6,868 nucleotides of DNA, taken from NCBI GenBank assembly GCA_003225655.1, contig QIAW01000196.1, forward strand, positions 1 to 6,868. The letters run 5' to 3'. The stretch is from Acidobacteriota bacterium (GTDB lineage: Bacteria; Acidobacteriota; Terriglobia; Terriglobales; Acidobacteriaceae). The notes under the pieces were generated by a model. That model did not search any database, was not told where the DNA came from, and saw only the letters and a list, made by a program, of their open reading frames with translations. Positions 1-4,947 of this stretch are shown here, piece by piece; position 1 is the stretch's first letter; the number at the start of each line of letters is the position of its first letter. Both the position numbers and the translations under genes were made by a program.

Positions 1-243
1 TTTCACATCTCTTACCCCTGGCATCTTGTGGACCCGGTCTTTGACCTGGTCTCCAATCATCACGTGCGAAGGACACCCCGGCGAGGTCATAGTCATGATT
101 ACCTCCACGTCCTGCGTATCTGGGGTTTGCAAGGGGGTAACCCGGACTTCATAGATCAATCCCAGATCAACAATGTTGACCGGAATCTCAGGGTCATAGC
201 AATCTTTGAGTGCCGTAAGGACGTCTTCTTGCGTAACAGCCAT
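1..243 (-). CDS. MIP18/DUF59 family (SufT/PaaD-like) Fe-S cluster assembly factor, 3' end outside window
   Basis: Reading the minus strand from the ATG at 243 gives 81 residues with no stop before the window edge. Residues 17-33 read DPEIPVNIVDLGLIYEV, the hallmark start of the DUF59/MIP18 fold. Residues 51-58 (TMTSPGCP) hold the conserved TxT-x-x-GCP segment with Cys57, the cysteine this family uses in Fe-S cluster handling. Family members are cytoplasmic and help mature Fe-S proteins (SufT) or a specific oxygenase (PaaD). The sequence cannot tell these apart and no other suf or paa gene is in view, so no symbol is given. Most of a typical domain of about 100 residues is present. The start has no Shine-Dalgarno sequence, but a TAAACT hexamer ends 6 bases before the ATG, which fits leaderless transcription. 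The family assignment is secure; the client protein is unknown. Confidence 0.88.
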   Translation of the reverse strand, partial: MAVTQEDVLTALKDCYDPEIPVNIVDLGLIYEVRVTPLQTPDTQDVEVIMTMTSPGCPSHVMIGDQVKDRVHKMPGVRDVK

Positions 244-249
244 GCAAAT

Positions 250-255
250 AGTTTA
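250..255 (-). promoter_or_regulatory. Candidate -10 element (TAAACT) of a leaderless start
   Basis: On the minus strand TAAACT is followed by six bases (ATTTGC) and then the ATG of the DUF59 gene. TANNNT at this distance would put transcription initiation at or next to the A of the start codon. No -35 box resembling TTGACA is visible 16-19 bases further upstream. The same geometry occurs at two other genes in this window. Confidence 0.4.
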
Positions 256-720
256 GCAGGGAAGAGAGCGAGGGCGCAGAGTGCGTGGCTTTGGCAGACA
301 GCGAAGTCCTACGCCTGGCACAGCCAAAGTTGTGCCCTTCCGAAAGATCGCGCAAAAATTGAGTTCTTCTGCAGGGCTTGTATTAGCCCTCGGTTAATCC
401 GTGATATCACTCCGTTAATTCTTTAAGCGTTGTGTGCCATCATTCCCTGCCGGCGGCATTCAGAATGCTGGCTTTGGTTTTGATGGTCTTGCCTCGAAAA
501 TGCCGGTAACTCTTTGAAGAGCTTGGTCTTTGACAAATCCGAATATTGCTCCACAGAGGATTCTTAATCGACGCAAGTCGCCACCGTGGAAGAGCACGGC
601 TTGGAACTGCTAGCTCAGAGCTGACAGTCCGCTCCTGCTAGGCCTGCCCAGTTGCAGCCCTACTTGATTGATTTATAACGACTTAACAACAAATCAACAC
701 AAGTGTAGCCTAGCACGCAA
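256..720. other. Non-coding spacer without a recognisable gene
   Basis: No frame on either strand gives a convincing protein. The plus-strand frame open up to about 426 is the shadow of the DUF59 gene plus spacer. I see no tRNA or rRNA. Notable small items are a TTGACA hexamer at 530-535 inside CTTTGACAA, with no -10 partner at the right distance, and an inverted pair TTGATTT (668-674) / AAATCAA (691-697) with a 16-base gap. This pair lies downstream of the minus-strand DUF2059 gene but lacks a T run. A possible decayed repeat copy at 394-427 is listed separately. Confidence 0.5.
394..427 (+). repeat. Possible decayed copy of the repeat found at 1494-1518
   Basis: TTAATCCGTG at 394-403 shares the nine bases TAATCCGTG with 1494-1502. 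The following TTAATTCTTTAAG resembles the CTAAATTCCTTTATG after the second copy, but with several extra bases between the two blocks. The match is partial, so this may be a diverged relative of the dispersed repeat or chance. Confidence 0.25.
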
Positions 721-746
721 GGGGGTGGGGGCTAAATGGGGTGGGG
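721..746 (+). other. Four-tract G-rich motif, potential G-quadruplex, at a gene's 3' end
   Basis: The plus strand reads five G, T, five G, CTAAAT, four G, T, four G. That gives four runs of at least four guanines with loops of 1, 6 and 1 bases, which meets the strict pattern for a four-tier intramolecular quadruplex. It is also an imperfect tandem duplication of GGGGTGGGGCTA. It ends on the base next to the stop codon of the minus-strand gene at 747-1298. The G-rich strand is therefore that gene's template strand, and its mRNA would carry the C-rich complement. There is no ordinary hairpin-plus-T-run terminator just beyond this gene, so a role in polymerase stalling is conceivable but untested. 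Confidence 0.6.
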
Positions 747-1298
747 CTATTGGTTGCTGGAAACACTCCTTATGGTCAGCCCCTCTCGCTGCATGGCTTT
801 GAGCACCCGGTCGTTGATGGTGTCTGAGATCTTGGGCATGATGTCGGCCATGATCTCGGGTTGCAGCCGCGCCAGCTTGCGTCCCACGGGCATGTTGTAG
901 AAGTCGGCGATCTCGCGGATTTCGGCCGCGGTGAAATGTTTTACGTAGGCTTCCGCGGTCAGGTACAGAACGTCTTCATAGGAGATGGCATTCTTCATGG
1001 CGCGCTGCATTCTCTCAGAGGCGTCGTAGGGCAGAGGCCGTCTCTGTTGTGCCGCCACTTCGCTCACCTGGGCGAACATCTGCTCCCGGACCTGCTCCAT
1101 CCTCTTTTCAAAGCTGTCGCGAGGCATGAGGTTCGTCATCAGTTCCATGATCGCCTGATGCTCGTCGGGGGCAAGCTGGTTGATCCGCCGGCCTGCCTCT
1201 TGTGCTTGCGTTTGTGCTTGCACCACCGGCGCCGTCGCCAACGAGACCATCAGCAACAGGACCGCGGCCATCACTTCCCGATAAAACTTACGCGCCAT
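747..1298 (-). CDS. DUF2059 domain-containing exported protein
   Basis: The chosen start (ATG at 1298) gives 183 residues and follows GGAGGAGGAG at ideal spacing. An in-frame ATG at 1349 would add 17 residues ahead of the signal peptide and has no such support. Residues 1-28 form a signal peptide: MARKFYREV, a hydrophobic core AAVLLLMVSLATAPVV, and a VQA cleavage site, so the mature protein should be exported. Residues 105-155 carry the DUF2059 signature, with a helix LYLTAEAYVKHF and then FTAAEIREIADFYNMPVGRKLARLQPEIM, matching the family pattern of LT..E...L..FY.SP.GRKL....P. The biochemical role of DUF2059 is not established. The N-terminal mature region (30-90) is Gln- and Glu-rich and probably helical, with no cysteine. 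It is transcribed away from the aminotransferase and appears monocistronic. Family confidence is good, function unknown. Confidence 0.85.
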   Translation of the reverse strand: MARKFYREVMAAVLLLMVSLATAPVVQAQTQAQEAGRRINQLAPDEHQAIMELMTNLMPRDSFEKRMEQVREQMFAQVSEVAAQQRRPLPYDASERMQRAMKNAISYEDVLYLTAEAYVKHFTAAEIREIADFYNMPVGRKLARLQPEIMADIMPKISDTINDRVLKAMQREGLTIRSVSSNQ

Positions 1299-1300
1299 AT

Positions 1301-1310
1301 CTCCTCCTCC
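1301..1310 (-). promoter_or_regulatory. Strong Shine-Dalgarno site that sets the DUF2059 start
   Basis: The minus strand reads GGAGGAGGAG followed by AT and the ATG at 1298. An AGGAGG core lies about 5-7 bases from the start codon. This decides for the start at 1298 over the in-frame ATG at 1349. Confidence 0.85.
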
Positions 1311-1350
1311 GGTCAGATTGACCGATTCAGCGCCGCATTTGGCTTGCAAG

Positions 1351-1356
1351 ATTGTA
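1351..1356 (-). promoter_or_regulatory. Weak candidate -10 box (TACAAT) for the DUF2059 gene
   Basis: TACAAT on the minus strand lies about 52 bases upstream of the ATG, leaving room for a leader containing the Shine-Dalgarno site. No good -35 hexamer is seen at 16-19 bases, where the sequence is GC-rich, so this is only suggestive. Confidence 0.25.
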
Positions 1357-1441
1357 CCCCCTGCCGGGCCACGCCCATTCGGTTGGATGCGCAGGGATGT
1401 AACAGACTTCGATGCGGATAGACCTCGTGAGTCTATTAAGT

Positions 1442-1471
1442 AAAAAGCCGGCAGGTGCTCCCGGCTCTTTT
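1442..1471. terminator. Terminator-like hairpin inside a divergent intergenic region
   Basis: AGCCGG (1446-1451) pairs with CCGGCT (1461-1466) around a 9-base loop. It is flanked by AAAA on the left and TTTT after one C on the right, so it has a U tract on both strands. The 6-bp stem is modest. Its place is odd: it lies upstream of two divergently transcribed genes rather than after one. It may be a decayed terminator, an attenuator, or part of the adjoining repeat at 1475-1534. Confidence 0.35.
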
Positions 1472-1474
1472 CCA

Positions 1475-1505
1475 GATCGGTGTTGATCTGTGCTAATCCG
1501 TGGCT
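1475..1505 (+). repeat. Three degenerate tandem decamers of the GATCNGTGNT type
   Basis: The units GATCGGTGTT (1475-1484), GATCTGTGCT (1485-1494) and AATCCGTGGCT (1495-1505) follow each other directly. From memory, arrays of the form ATCTGTGTTAATC recur as dispersed non-coding repeats in Acidobacteriota and other bacteria; the periodicity itself is visible here. The array leads straight into the 9-mer-type repeat at 1508-1534, so the two may form one composite element. Confidence 0.55.
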
Positions 1506-1507
1506 AA

Positions 1508-1534
1508 ATTCCTTTATGTCCTTATATGGTGAAC
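1508..1534 (-). repeat. Inverted left copy of the GGACACAAA-type short repeat
   Basis: Read on the minus strand, 1523-1508 is AAGGACATAAAGGAAT. It differs at one position from the plus-strand sequence at 2742-2757. The similarity continues outward as TTCACCATAT against TTAACCACA. The two copies face each other across the aminotransferase gene. Confidence 0.6.
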
Positions 1535-1548
1535 CGCTTTCGCTGCCG

Positions 1549-1557
1549 ATTTACAAT
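1549..1557 (+). promoter_or_regulatory. Candidate leaderless-type -10 element (ATTTACAAT) of the aminotransferase gene
   Basis: TACAAT at 1552-1557 fits the sigma-70 -10 consensus well and ends 6 bases before the ATG at 1564, so initiation would fall near the start codon. No Shine-Dalgarno sequence precedes the gene. The same nine bases at the same offset occur before the nucleotidyltransferase gene at 3359. The -35 region is weak. Confidence 0.5.
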
Positions 1558-1563
1558 AACTGA

Positions 1564-2736
1564 ATGCCCCGTCTTAGCCAGCTCGCCTCGCACATTACAC
1601 AGTCAGAGATCCGCATCATGTCCGTCGAATGCGAAAAGGCCGGCGGCGTAAACTTGGCACAGGGAATCTGCGATACGGAAGTCCCACTGCCGGTGCGCCG
1701 CGGGGCGGAAGCCGCCATCGAGGGCGGCTTCAACTCCTACACCCGCCTCGATGGCATCGCCAACTTGCGCCGTGCCATCGCGCGCAAGATGCGCGACTAC
1801 AACAAAGTCGAAGCCGATCCTGAACACGAGGTCGTGGTTACTGCCGGCTCGACAGGAGCGTTCTACTGTGCCTGCCTGTCGCTGCTCAATCCAGCGGATG
1901 AAGTCATTGTCTTCGAGCCCTTCTATGGCTACCACGTGCACACGCTGATGGCCATGCACGCCGTACCGGTGTACGTGACGCTTACGCCGCCTGATTGGAG
2001 CTTTTCCCGCGCAGCGTTGGAGCGGGCCATGACCGCAAAGACGCGCGCCATTGTGGTGAACTCGCCGGCCAATCCCTCGGGCAAAGTTTTTACCGCGGAA
2101 GAGCTTGGCTGGATCACTGCCCTTGCCCGCGAGCGCGACCTGTTTATCTTCACCGATGAAATTTACGAATACTTTCTCTACGACGGGCGCAAGCACATCA
2201 GCCCGGCAACGCTGCCCGGCATGGCCGAGCGTTGCATTACCATTTCGGGATTCTCCAAGACCTTCAGCATCACCGGCTGGCGCATTGGATACGCCGTCTG
2301 CGACCGCCGCTGGGCGCACGCGATCGGTTATTTCCACGATCTCGCGTATATCTGCGCGCCCTCGCCCTTCCAGCACGGCGTGGCCGCCGGCCTGGAAGAG
2401 CTGAACCCGGAATTCTACAACTCGCTCACCGCCGAGTACACTGTCAAGCGCGATCTGCTGTGCCATGCATTGGAAGCTGCGGGGCTCAAGCCCAACATCC
2501 CGCAGGGCGCGTACTACGTACTGGCGGATGCATCCGCGCTGCCGGGAACCACGAGCAAACAGAAAGCCATGTACCTGCTGAAGGAGACCGGCGTGGCTGC
2601 CGTCCCCGGAGATTCGTTCTACAACGGCGGCGCCGGGGGAAACCTGCTGCGCTTCTGCTTCGCCAAAACCGACTCCGAGTTGCGTGATGCCTGCAGCCGG
2701 CTGGAGCAGTTACGCACGGCCAAAACAAAAGCTTAA
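1564..2736 (+). CDS. PLP-dependent aminotransferase, class I/II (fold type I)
   Basis: This 390-residue cytoplasmic enzyme has the usual length of aspartate-aminotransferase-like proteins, which move an amino group between an amino acid and a 2-oxo acid on pyridoxal phosphate. Visible landmarks are VNLAQGICD (29-37) near the N-terminus; GSTGAF (95-100), the phosphate-binding turn; NSPANPSGK with Asn170; TDEIYE with Asp198 and Tyr201, which hold the cofactor ring; SGFSKTFSITGWRIGY with the Schiff-base Lys232; and LLRFCFA with Arg363, expected to bind the substrate carboxylate. The start at 1564 is preferred over the ATG at 1618 because residues 1-28 match the N-terminal arm of this fold. It has no Shine-Dalgarno but a TACAAT box 6 bases upstream. 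The membrane-protein gene starts 31 bases after its stop. Substrate specificity cannot be read from the sequence. Confidence 0.95.
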   Translation: MPRLSQLASHITQSEIRIMSVECEKAGGVNLAQGICDTEVPLPVRRGAEAAIEGGFNSYTRLDGIANLRRAIARKMRDYNKVEADPEHEVVVTAGSTGAFYCACLSLLNPADEVIVFEPFYGYHVHTLMAMHAVPVYVTLTPPDWSFSRAALERAMTAKTRAIVVNSPANPSGKVFTAEELGWITALARERDLFIFTDEIYEYFLYDGRKHISPATLPGMAERCITISGFSKTFSITGWRIGYAVCDRRWAHAIGYFHDLAYICAPSPFQHGVAAGLEELNPEFYNSLTAEYTVKRDLLCHALEAAGLKPNIPQGAYYVLADASALPGTTSKQKAMYLLKETGVAAVPGDSFYNGGAGGNLLRFCFAKTDSELRDACSRLEQLRTAKTKA

Positions 2737-2741
2737 CCACA

Positions 2742-2757
2742 AAGGACACAAAGGAAT
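2742..2757 (+). repeat. Right copy of the GGACACAAA-type short repeat, just after the aminotransferase stop
   Basis: AACCACAAAGGACACAAAGG begins at 2735, overlapping the stop codon at 2734-2736. Its core AAGGACACAAAGGAAT matches, inverted, the sequence at 1508-1523 at 15 of 16 bases. From memory, CCACAAAGGACACAAAGG is a widespread dispersed repeat in several bacterial phyla. When translated it gives spurious peptides such as NHKGHKG, which is what an overlong start for the next gene would include. Confidence 0.65.
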
Positions 2758-2767
2758 ACGAAGCACT

Positions 2768-3310
2768 ATGCGCTCATCCTTCCCCATCCTCATGCTTTAT
2801 TTGCGGGTGACCGCACGTATCTCGGCCATGCTGCTGGCTGCCGCATTCGCCGCGCCCGGGCTGAGCCAGCTCTGGCCCGCCGCCTTCACCGCATGGATGG
2901 CCGCCAGACGCGGCCGGCTTATTCTGCTTTTCGCGCTGTCGCACACCCTGCATCTTGGCGGCATCGTGACCCTGGCTGCTCTCGCGCCCGCGCACTTCCT
3001 TTCCAAAGCAGCACTGGCGGGCTTGATTGGCGGCGCCTTGGGCTACGTTCTCATTTACTACCTGGCGTGGAGGGCATTCGTACAGCAGAGAAACGCTGAA
3101 TTGCGCGGTTCGGAATTGCGTCCGCCGAAACTCGAAACCTTCACCTTGTACCTCGTCTGGGCGATTTTTACCCTCGTCTTTACTGCGGGAATCTTGAGAA
3201 ACGCGTTGATCTATGCCCCGCTGGCGGCGGTGATGTGGCTTGCCCTTGTGGTGCGCATTTGCGCAAAACTGGCGCCGGCCGCCAGCTCGCAGTCATCCGC
3301 TGCGGCTTAG
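2768..3310 (+). CDS. Small polytopic membrane protein, ferric-reductase-like transmembrane family (tentative)
   Basis: The start at 2768 gives 180 residues. A start at 2684 would overlap the aminotransferase and translate the repeat (LNHKGHKG), so it is rejected. An AAGGA at 2751-2755 lies 12 bases upstream, rather far for a Shine-Dalgarno. Hydrophobic segments lie near residues 15-35, 50-71, 80-103, 124-142 and 147-163, suggesting four to five membrane helices. GLSQLWPAAFTAWMAARRGRLILLFALSHTLHL (31-63), with His59 and His62, resembles ferric-reductase-like/MsrQ-related membrane proteins, in which histidines bind haem. The second histidine I would expect near KLETFTLYLVW (121-131) is Glu123, so haem binding may be reduced or absent. 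The tail (168-180) is Ala/Ser-rich. It is probably co-transcribed with the aminotransferase, with no evident functional link. Confidence 0.75.
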   Translation: MRSSFPILMLYLRVTARISAMLLAAAFAAPGLSQLWPAAFTAWMAARRGRLILLFALSHTLHLGGIVTLAALAPAHFLSKAALAGLIGGALGYVLIYYLAWRAFVQQRNAELRGSELRPPKLETFTLYLVWAIFTLVFTAGILRNALIYAPLAAVMWLALVVRICAKLAPAASSQSSAAA

Positions 3311-3343
3311 AAGGCAAATCGGGGAAGACCATTTTCGCCATCC

Positions 3344-3352
3344 ATTTACAAT
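3344..3352 (+). promoter_or_regulatory. Candidate leaderless-type -10 element (ATTTACAAT) of the nucleotidyltransferase gene
   Basis: These nine bases are identical to those at 1549-1557 and sit at the same 6-base distance from the start codon, here a GTG at 3359. No Shine-Dalgarno is present. The element supports the GTG as the true start and suggests an independent promoter for this gene. Confidence 0.5.
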
Positions 3353-3358
3353 TTCCAA

Positions 3359-4165
3359 GTGCCGAAAATTCTACGAAAAAGATCTGAGCCTGCGCTGCTC
3401 GAGCGTTTTTGCAGTGCTGTTTGTCAATCGGAGTACCCATTCTCCGACGACAGCATCATCCTTGCCTTTGAAGGCGGTTCGGTGATGCACGGCGCATCGG
3501 TGGGCAGCGACGACCACGACTACTATGCCGTTTATCTCGAGCCGCCGCAGACGCGCCTCGGTCTGCGCTCCGCGGAGCACCACGTGTGGTCCACTTCTGA
3601 CAGCACACGCAAGAACACTCGCGACGACATTGATCTGGTGATGTATTCGCTGGCCAAGTTTGCGCGGCTGGCCGCCGCCGGCAATCCTACGATCCTGCAT
3701 TTTCTGTTTGTTGAGAATGCGCTGGGTGTCAATCCCTGGTGGGACTATATTACCGTCCGGCGTCGCAGCTTTTTGGCCCAGTCGCACTTGCGCAAGTTCA
3801 TCGGCTACGCCGATGCGCAATTCGATCGCCTGACCGGCAAGCGGGCGCGCAAGCAGTTCCGTCCTGAACTGCTGGAAAAGTATGGCTTCGACACTAAAGC
3901 CGCCATGCACGGCATCCGCTTGATGTATGAGGCGCTCGATCTGCTGCGCGACGGCACGATGACATTTCCCAATCCGCACGCGCGGCATTTGATTGCTATC
4001 CGGAATGGAGAGTATTCGCTCGATCAGATCGTTCAACAGTACGAAGAGTTGAAGCAGAAATGCCTGAAGCAGCAGCAACGCTCATCGCTGACCGAGGAAG
4101 TTGATGAGGAGGGAATCAATCAGTTGCTGGCGAATGTCTATCAGTCTTTCTGGTCGCGGGTTTAG
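3359..4165 (+). CDS. Nucleotidyltransferase of the PF10127 (RlaP-like, DNA polymerase beta superfamily) type
   Basis: The product has 268 residues and is probably cytoplasmic. Residues 36-57 (AFEGGSVMHGASVGSDDHDYYA) carry the superfamily GS motif (Gly40-Ser41), the HG of this subfamily (His44-Gly45) and the metal-binding pair Asp52/Asp54. Asp92 in DDIDLVMYSLAKFARLAAAGNPTI is the likely third carboxylate, and that helix followed by GNP is typical of PF10127. AAMHGIRLMYEALDLLRDG (181-199) matches the C-terminal H..RL....LL..G helix. A charged, Gln/Lys-rich stretch follows (228-250). RlaP relatives occur with RNA-repair enzymes, but none is next to this gene, and its substrate is unknown. The GTG start is the first in-frame start after the stop at 3308. 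The next ATG (3485) would delete the GS motif. A strong hairpin follows at 4239-4272. Confidence 0.85.
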   Translation: MPKILRKRSEPALLERFCSAVCQSEYPFSDDSIILAFEGGSVMHGASVGSDDHDYYAVYLEPPQTRLGLRSAEHHVWSTSDSTRKNTRDDIDLVMYSLAKFARLAAAGNPTILHFLFVENALGVNPWWDYITVRRRSFLAQSHLRKFIGYADAQFDRLTGKRARKQFRPELLEKYGFDTKAAMHGIRLMYEALDLLRDGTMTFPNPHARHLIAIRNGEYSLDQIVQQYEELKQKCLKQQQRSSLTEEVDEEGINQLLANVYQSFWSRV

Positions 4166-4238
4166 CGGCAATCCTCTTTGCTTTCGTGCTTTGGCAGCTA
4201 ATTTTCAGGGGATCCGTGGCAACAATTTCCGCCTAAAA

Positions 4239-4272
4239 GCAAAACGGCGGTATCAGGCATACCGCCGTTTGC
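4239..4272. terminator. Long perfect hairpin after the nucleotidyltransferase gene
   Basis: AAACGGCGGTAT (4242-4253) pairs perfectly with ATACCGCCGTTT (4259-4270) around the loop CAGGC. A further GC pair on each side forms if A4241 bulges. It lies 73 bases after the stop at 4165. The right arm ends in only three T, so it is a strong structure but a weak canonical terminator. It could also act as an mRNA 3'-end stabiliser. Confidence 0.6.
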
Positions 4273-4458
4273 AACCACGATGCAACGTGAGGATAAACCT
4301 CGCTTTACAAGGCAAATCGTAGCAACAGTGCGCAGACGTGTCTTTGTCGAAATTTGAACTTTTTTTGTCTCGGTCCGGTTCTGGCCTGCAAAAAATATCT
4401 CCTTCCCGACCTGTAATGTTTCGCCTGTTTTCTGCACATATATGTAGAAGCTCAAAGA
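4273..4458. other. Non-coding spacer upstream of the Cys-rich small gene
   Basis: No convincing gene is visible on either strand. The stretch becomes T-rich from about 4350 (ACTTTTTTTGTC) and presumably holds the promoter of the gene at 4470. TGTAAT at 4412-4417 and TATATG at 4439-4444 are possible -10 hexamers, but neither has a matching -35, so I do not choose between them. Confidence 0.4.
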
Positions 4459-4464
4459 CAGGAG
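4459..4464 (+). promoter_or_regulatory. Shine-Dalgarno site that sets the start of the Cys-rich small protein
   Basis: CAGGAG ends at 4464, five bases before the ATG at 4470. This is the reason to start here rather than at the upstream in-frame ATG at 4338, whose added residues are low in conservation-like features. Confidence 0.75.
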
Positions 4465-4469
4465 TTCCC

Positions 4470-4655
4470 ATGGGGTTTTGTGAGTGCCACACGCAACGCA
4501 TTAATGAGCAAGGGAACTGCGGGGGCTGCACGCGCCCCGTGCGCATGGTCGAAGTGCTGCTCTTTGCCAACATGCCGTTCCAAGCCATCGAGCGCATTAT
4601 TGAGGTGCGCGCCGAAAAAGACATAGACGATTTCCCAAGCAGGGCCGAAAACTAG
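4470..4655 (+). CDS. Small cysteine-rich protein, candidate zinc-binding, family not recognised
   Basis: This 61-residue protein has no family I recognise. Its N-terminal third carries MGFCECHTQRINEQGNCGGC: Cys4, Cys6 and His7, then Cys17 and Cys20. The CxCH...CxxC pattern could bind a zinc ion or, less likely, an Fe-S cluster. The rest (residues 24-51) reads as an amphipathic helix, VRMVEVLLFANMPFQAIERIIEVRAEK, followed by an acidic DIDD and a polar end. There is no signal peptide, so it is probably cytoplasmic. A helix after a small metal knuckle would suit a protein- or nucleic-acid-binding adaptor, but this is inference. It appears monocistronic, with spacers on both sides. The good Shine-Dalgarno, GC-rich coding sequence and absence of any better overlapping frame support a real gene. 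Confidence 0.65.
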   Translation: MGFCECHTQRINEQGNCGGCTRPVRMVEVLLFANMPFQAIERIIEVRAEKDIDDFPSRAEN

Positions 4656-4844
4656 GTTATTTTGCCCAATATTTGTCCTTTGCTTGAAGTTTGGCTGAAA
4701 GGCCATCATCCGGCTGAAACGCTTTCACTCGTGGCCGCACCATCCTCTTTGAATGGCAGATGCCCGCGGACTGCGTTAGCTGGTTGATTTTGATGGGCGG
4801 CCATTGCCTTCCGGTCAATTGCTCTTGTGAGTTTTTACAGAGCC

Positions 4845-4947
4845 GTTCCCCCTTTCCGTTTACCTGGGGAAGGGCGGTAGGGGGAGCAGCGGCACGCTCT
4901 AATGCGTTGCCCCCGAAGAGAGCGGGGCAGTTTAGCTGCCCCGCCTC
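4845..4947 (+). ncRNA. Candidate structured RNA: three consecutive hairpins with an alternative pairing
   Basis: Hairpin 1 pairs 4850-4857 (CCCTTTCC) with 4867-4874 (GGGAAGGG). An alternative stem, 4845-4852 (GTTCCCCC) with 4880-4887 (GGGGGAGC), uses some of the same bases, so the two exclude each other. Hairpin 2 pairs GGCACGC (4891-4897) with GCGTTGCC (4904-4911), one T bulged. Hairpin 3 pairs GCGGGGCAG (4922-4930) with CTGCCCCGC (4936-4944) around TTTAG, and three more pairs form past a bulged A (GAG 4918-4920 with CTC 4945-4947). I looked for signature sequences of common riboswitches, SRP RNA, tmRNA and RNase P and found none. The strand is uncertain and no T run follows, so this is a candidate only. 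Confidence 0.3.

Noticed and set aside
525..560. CTTTGACAA (with TTGACA at 530-535) as an rRNA-type boxA or a promoter -35
   Set aside because: No rRNA lies in the window, no -10 hexamer is found 16-19 bases downstream, and no plus-strand gene follows before 1564.
1603..2466. A 287-residue minus-strand open frame opposite the aminotransferase
   Set aside because: It is an antisense shadow of a clearly conserved gene in GC-rich sequence, with a low-complexity Arg/Gly/Ala-rich product.
2684..2767. An in-frame extension of the membrane protein giving an N-terminus with LNHKGHKG
   Set aside because: It overlaps the aminotransferase by 53 bases and translates the dispersed AACCACAAAGGACACAAAGG repeat, a known source of false peptides. 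The ATG at 2768 begins a typical membrane-protein N-terminus.
4866..4884. A second G-quadruplex candidate in GGGGAAGGGCGGTAGGGGG
   Set aside because: Only three runs of at least three G are present before the next GC-mixed stretch, so a three-tier quadruplex lacks its fourth tract.
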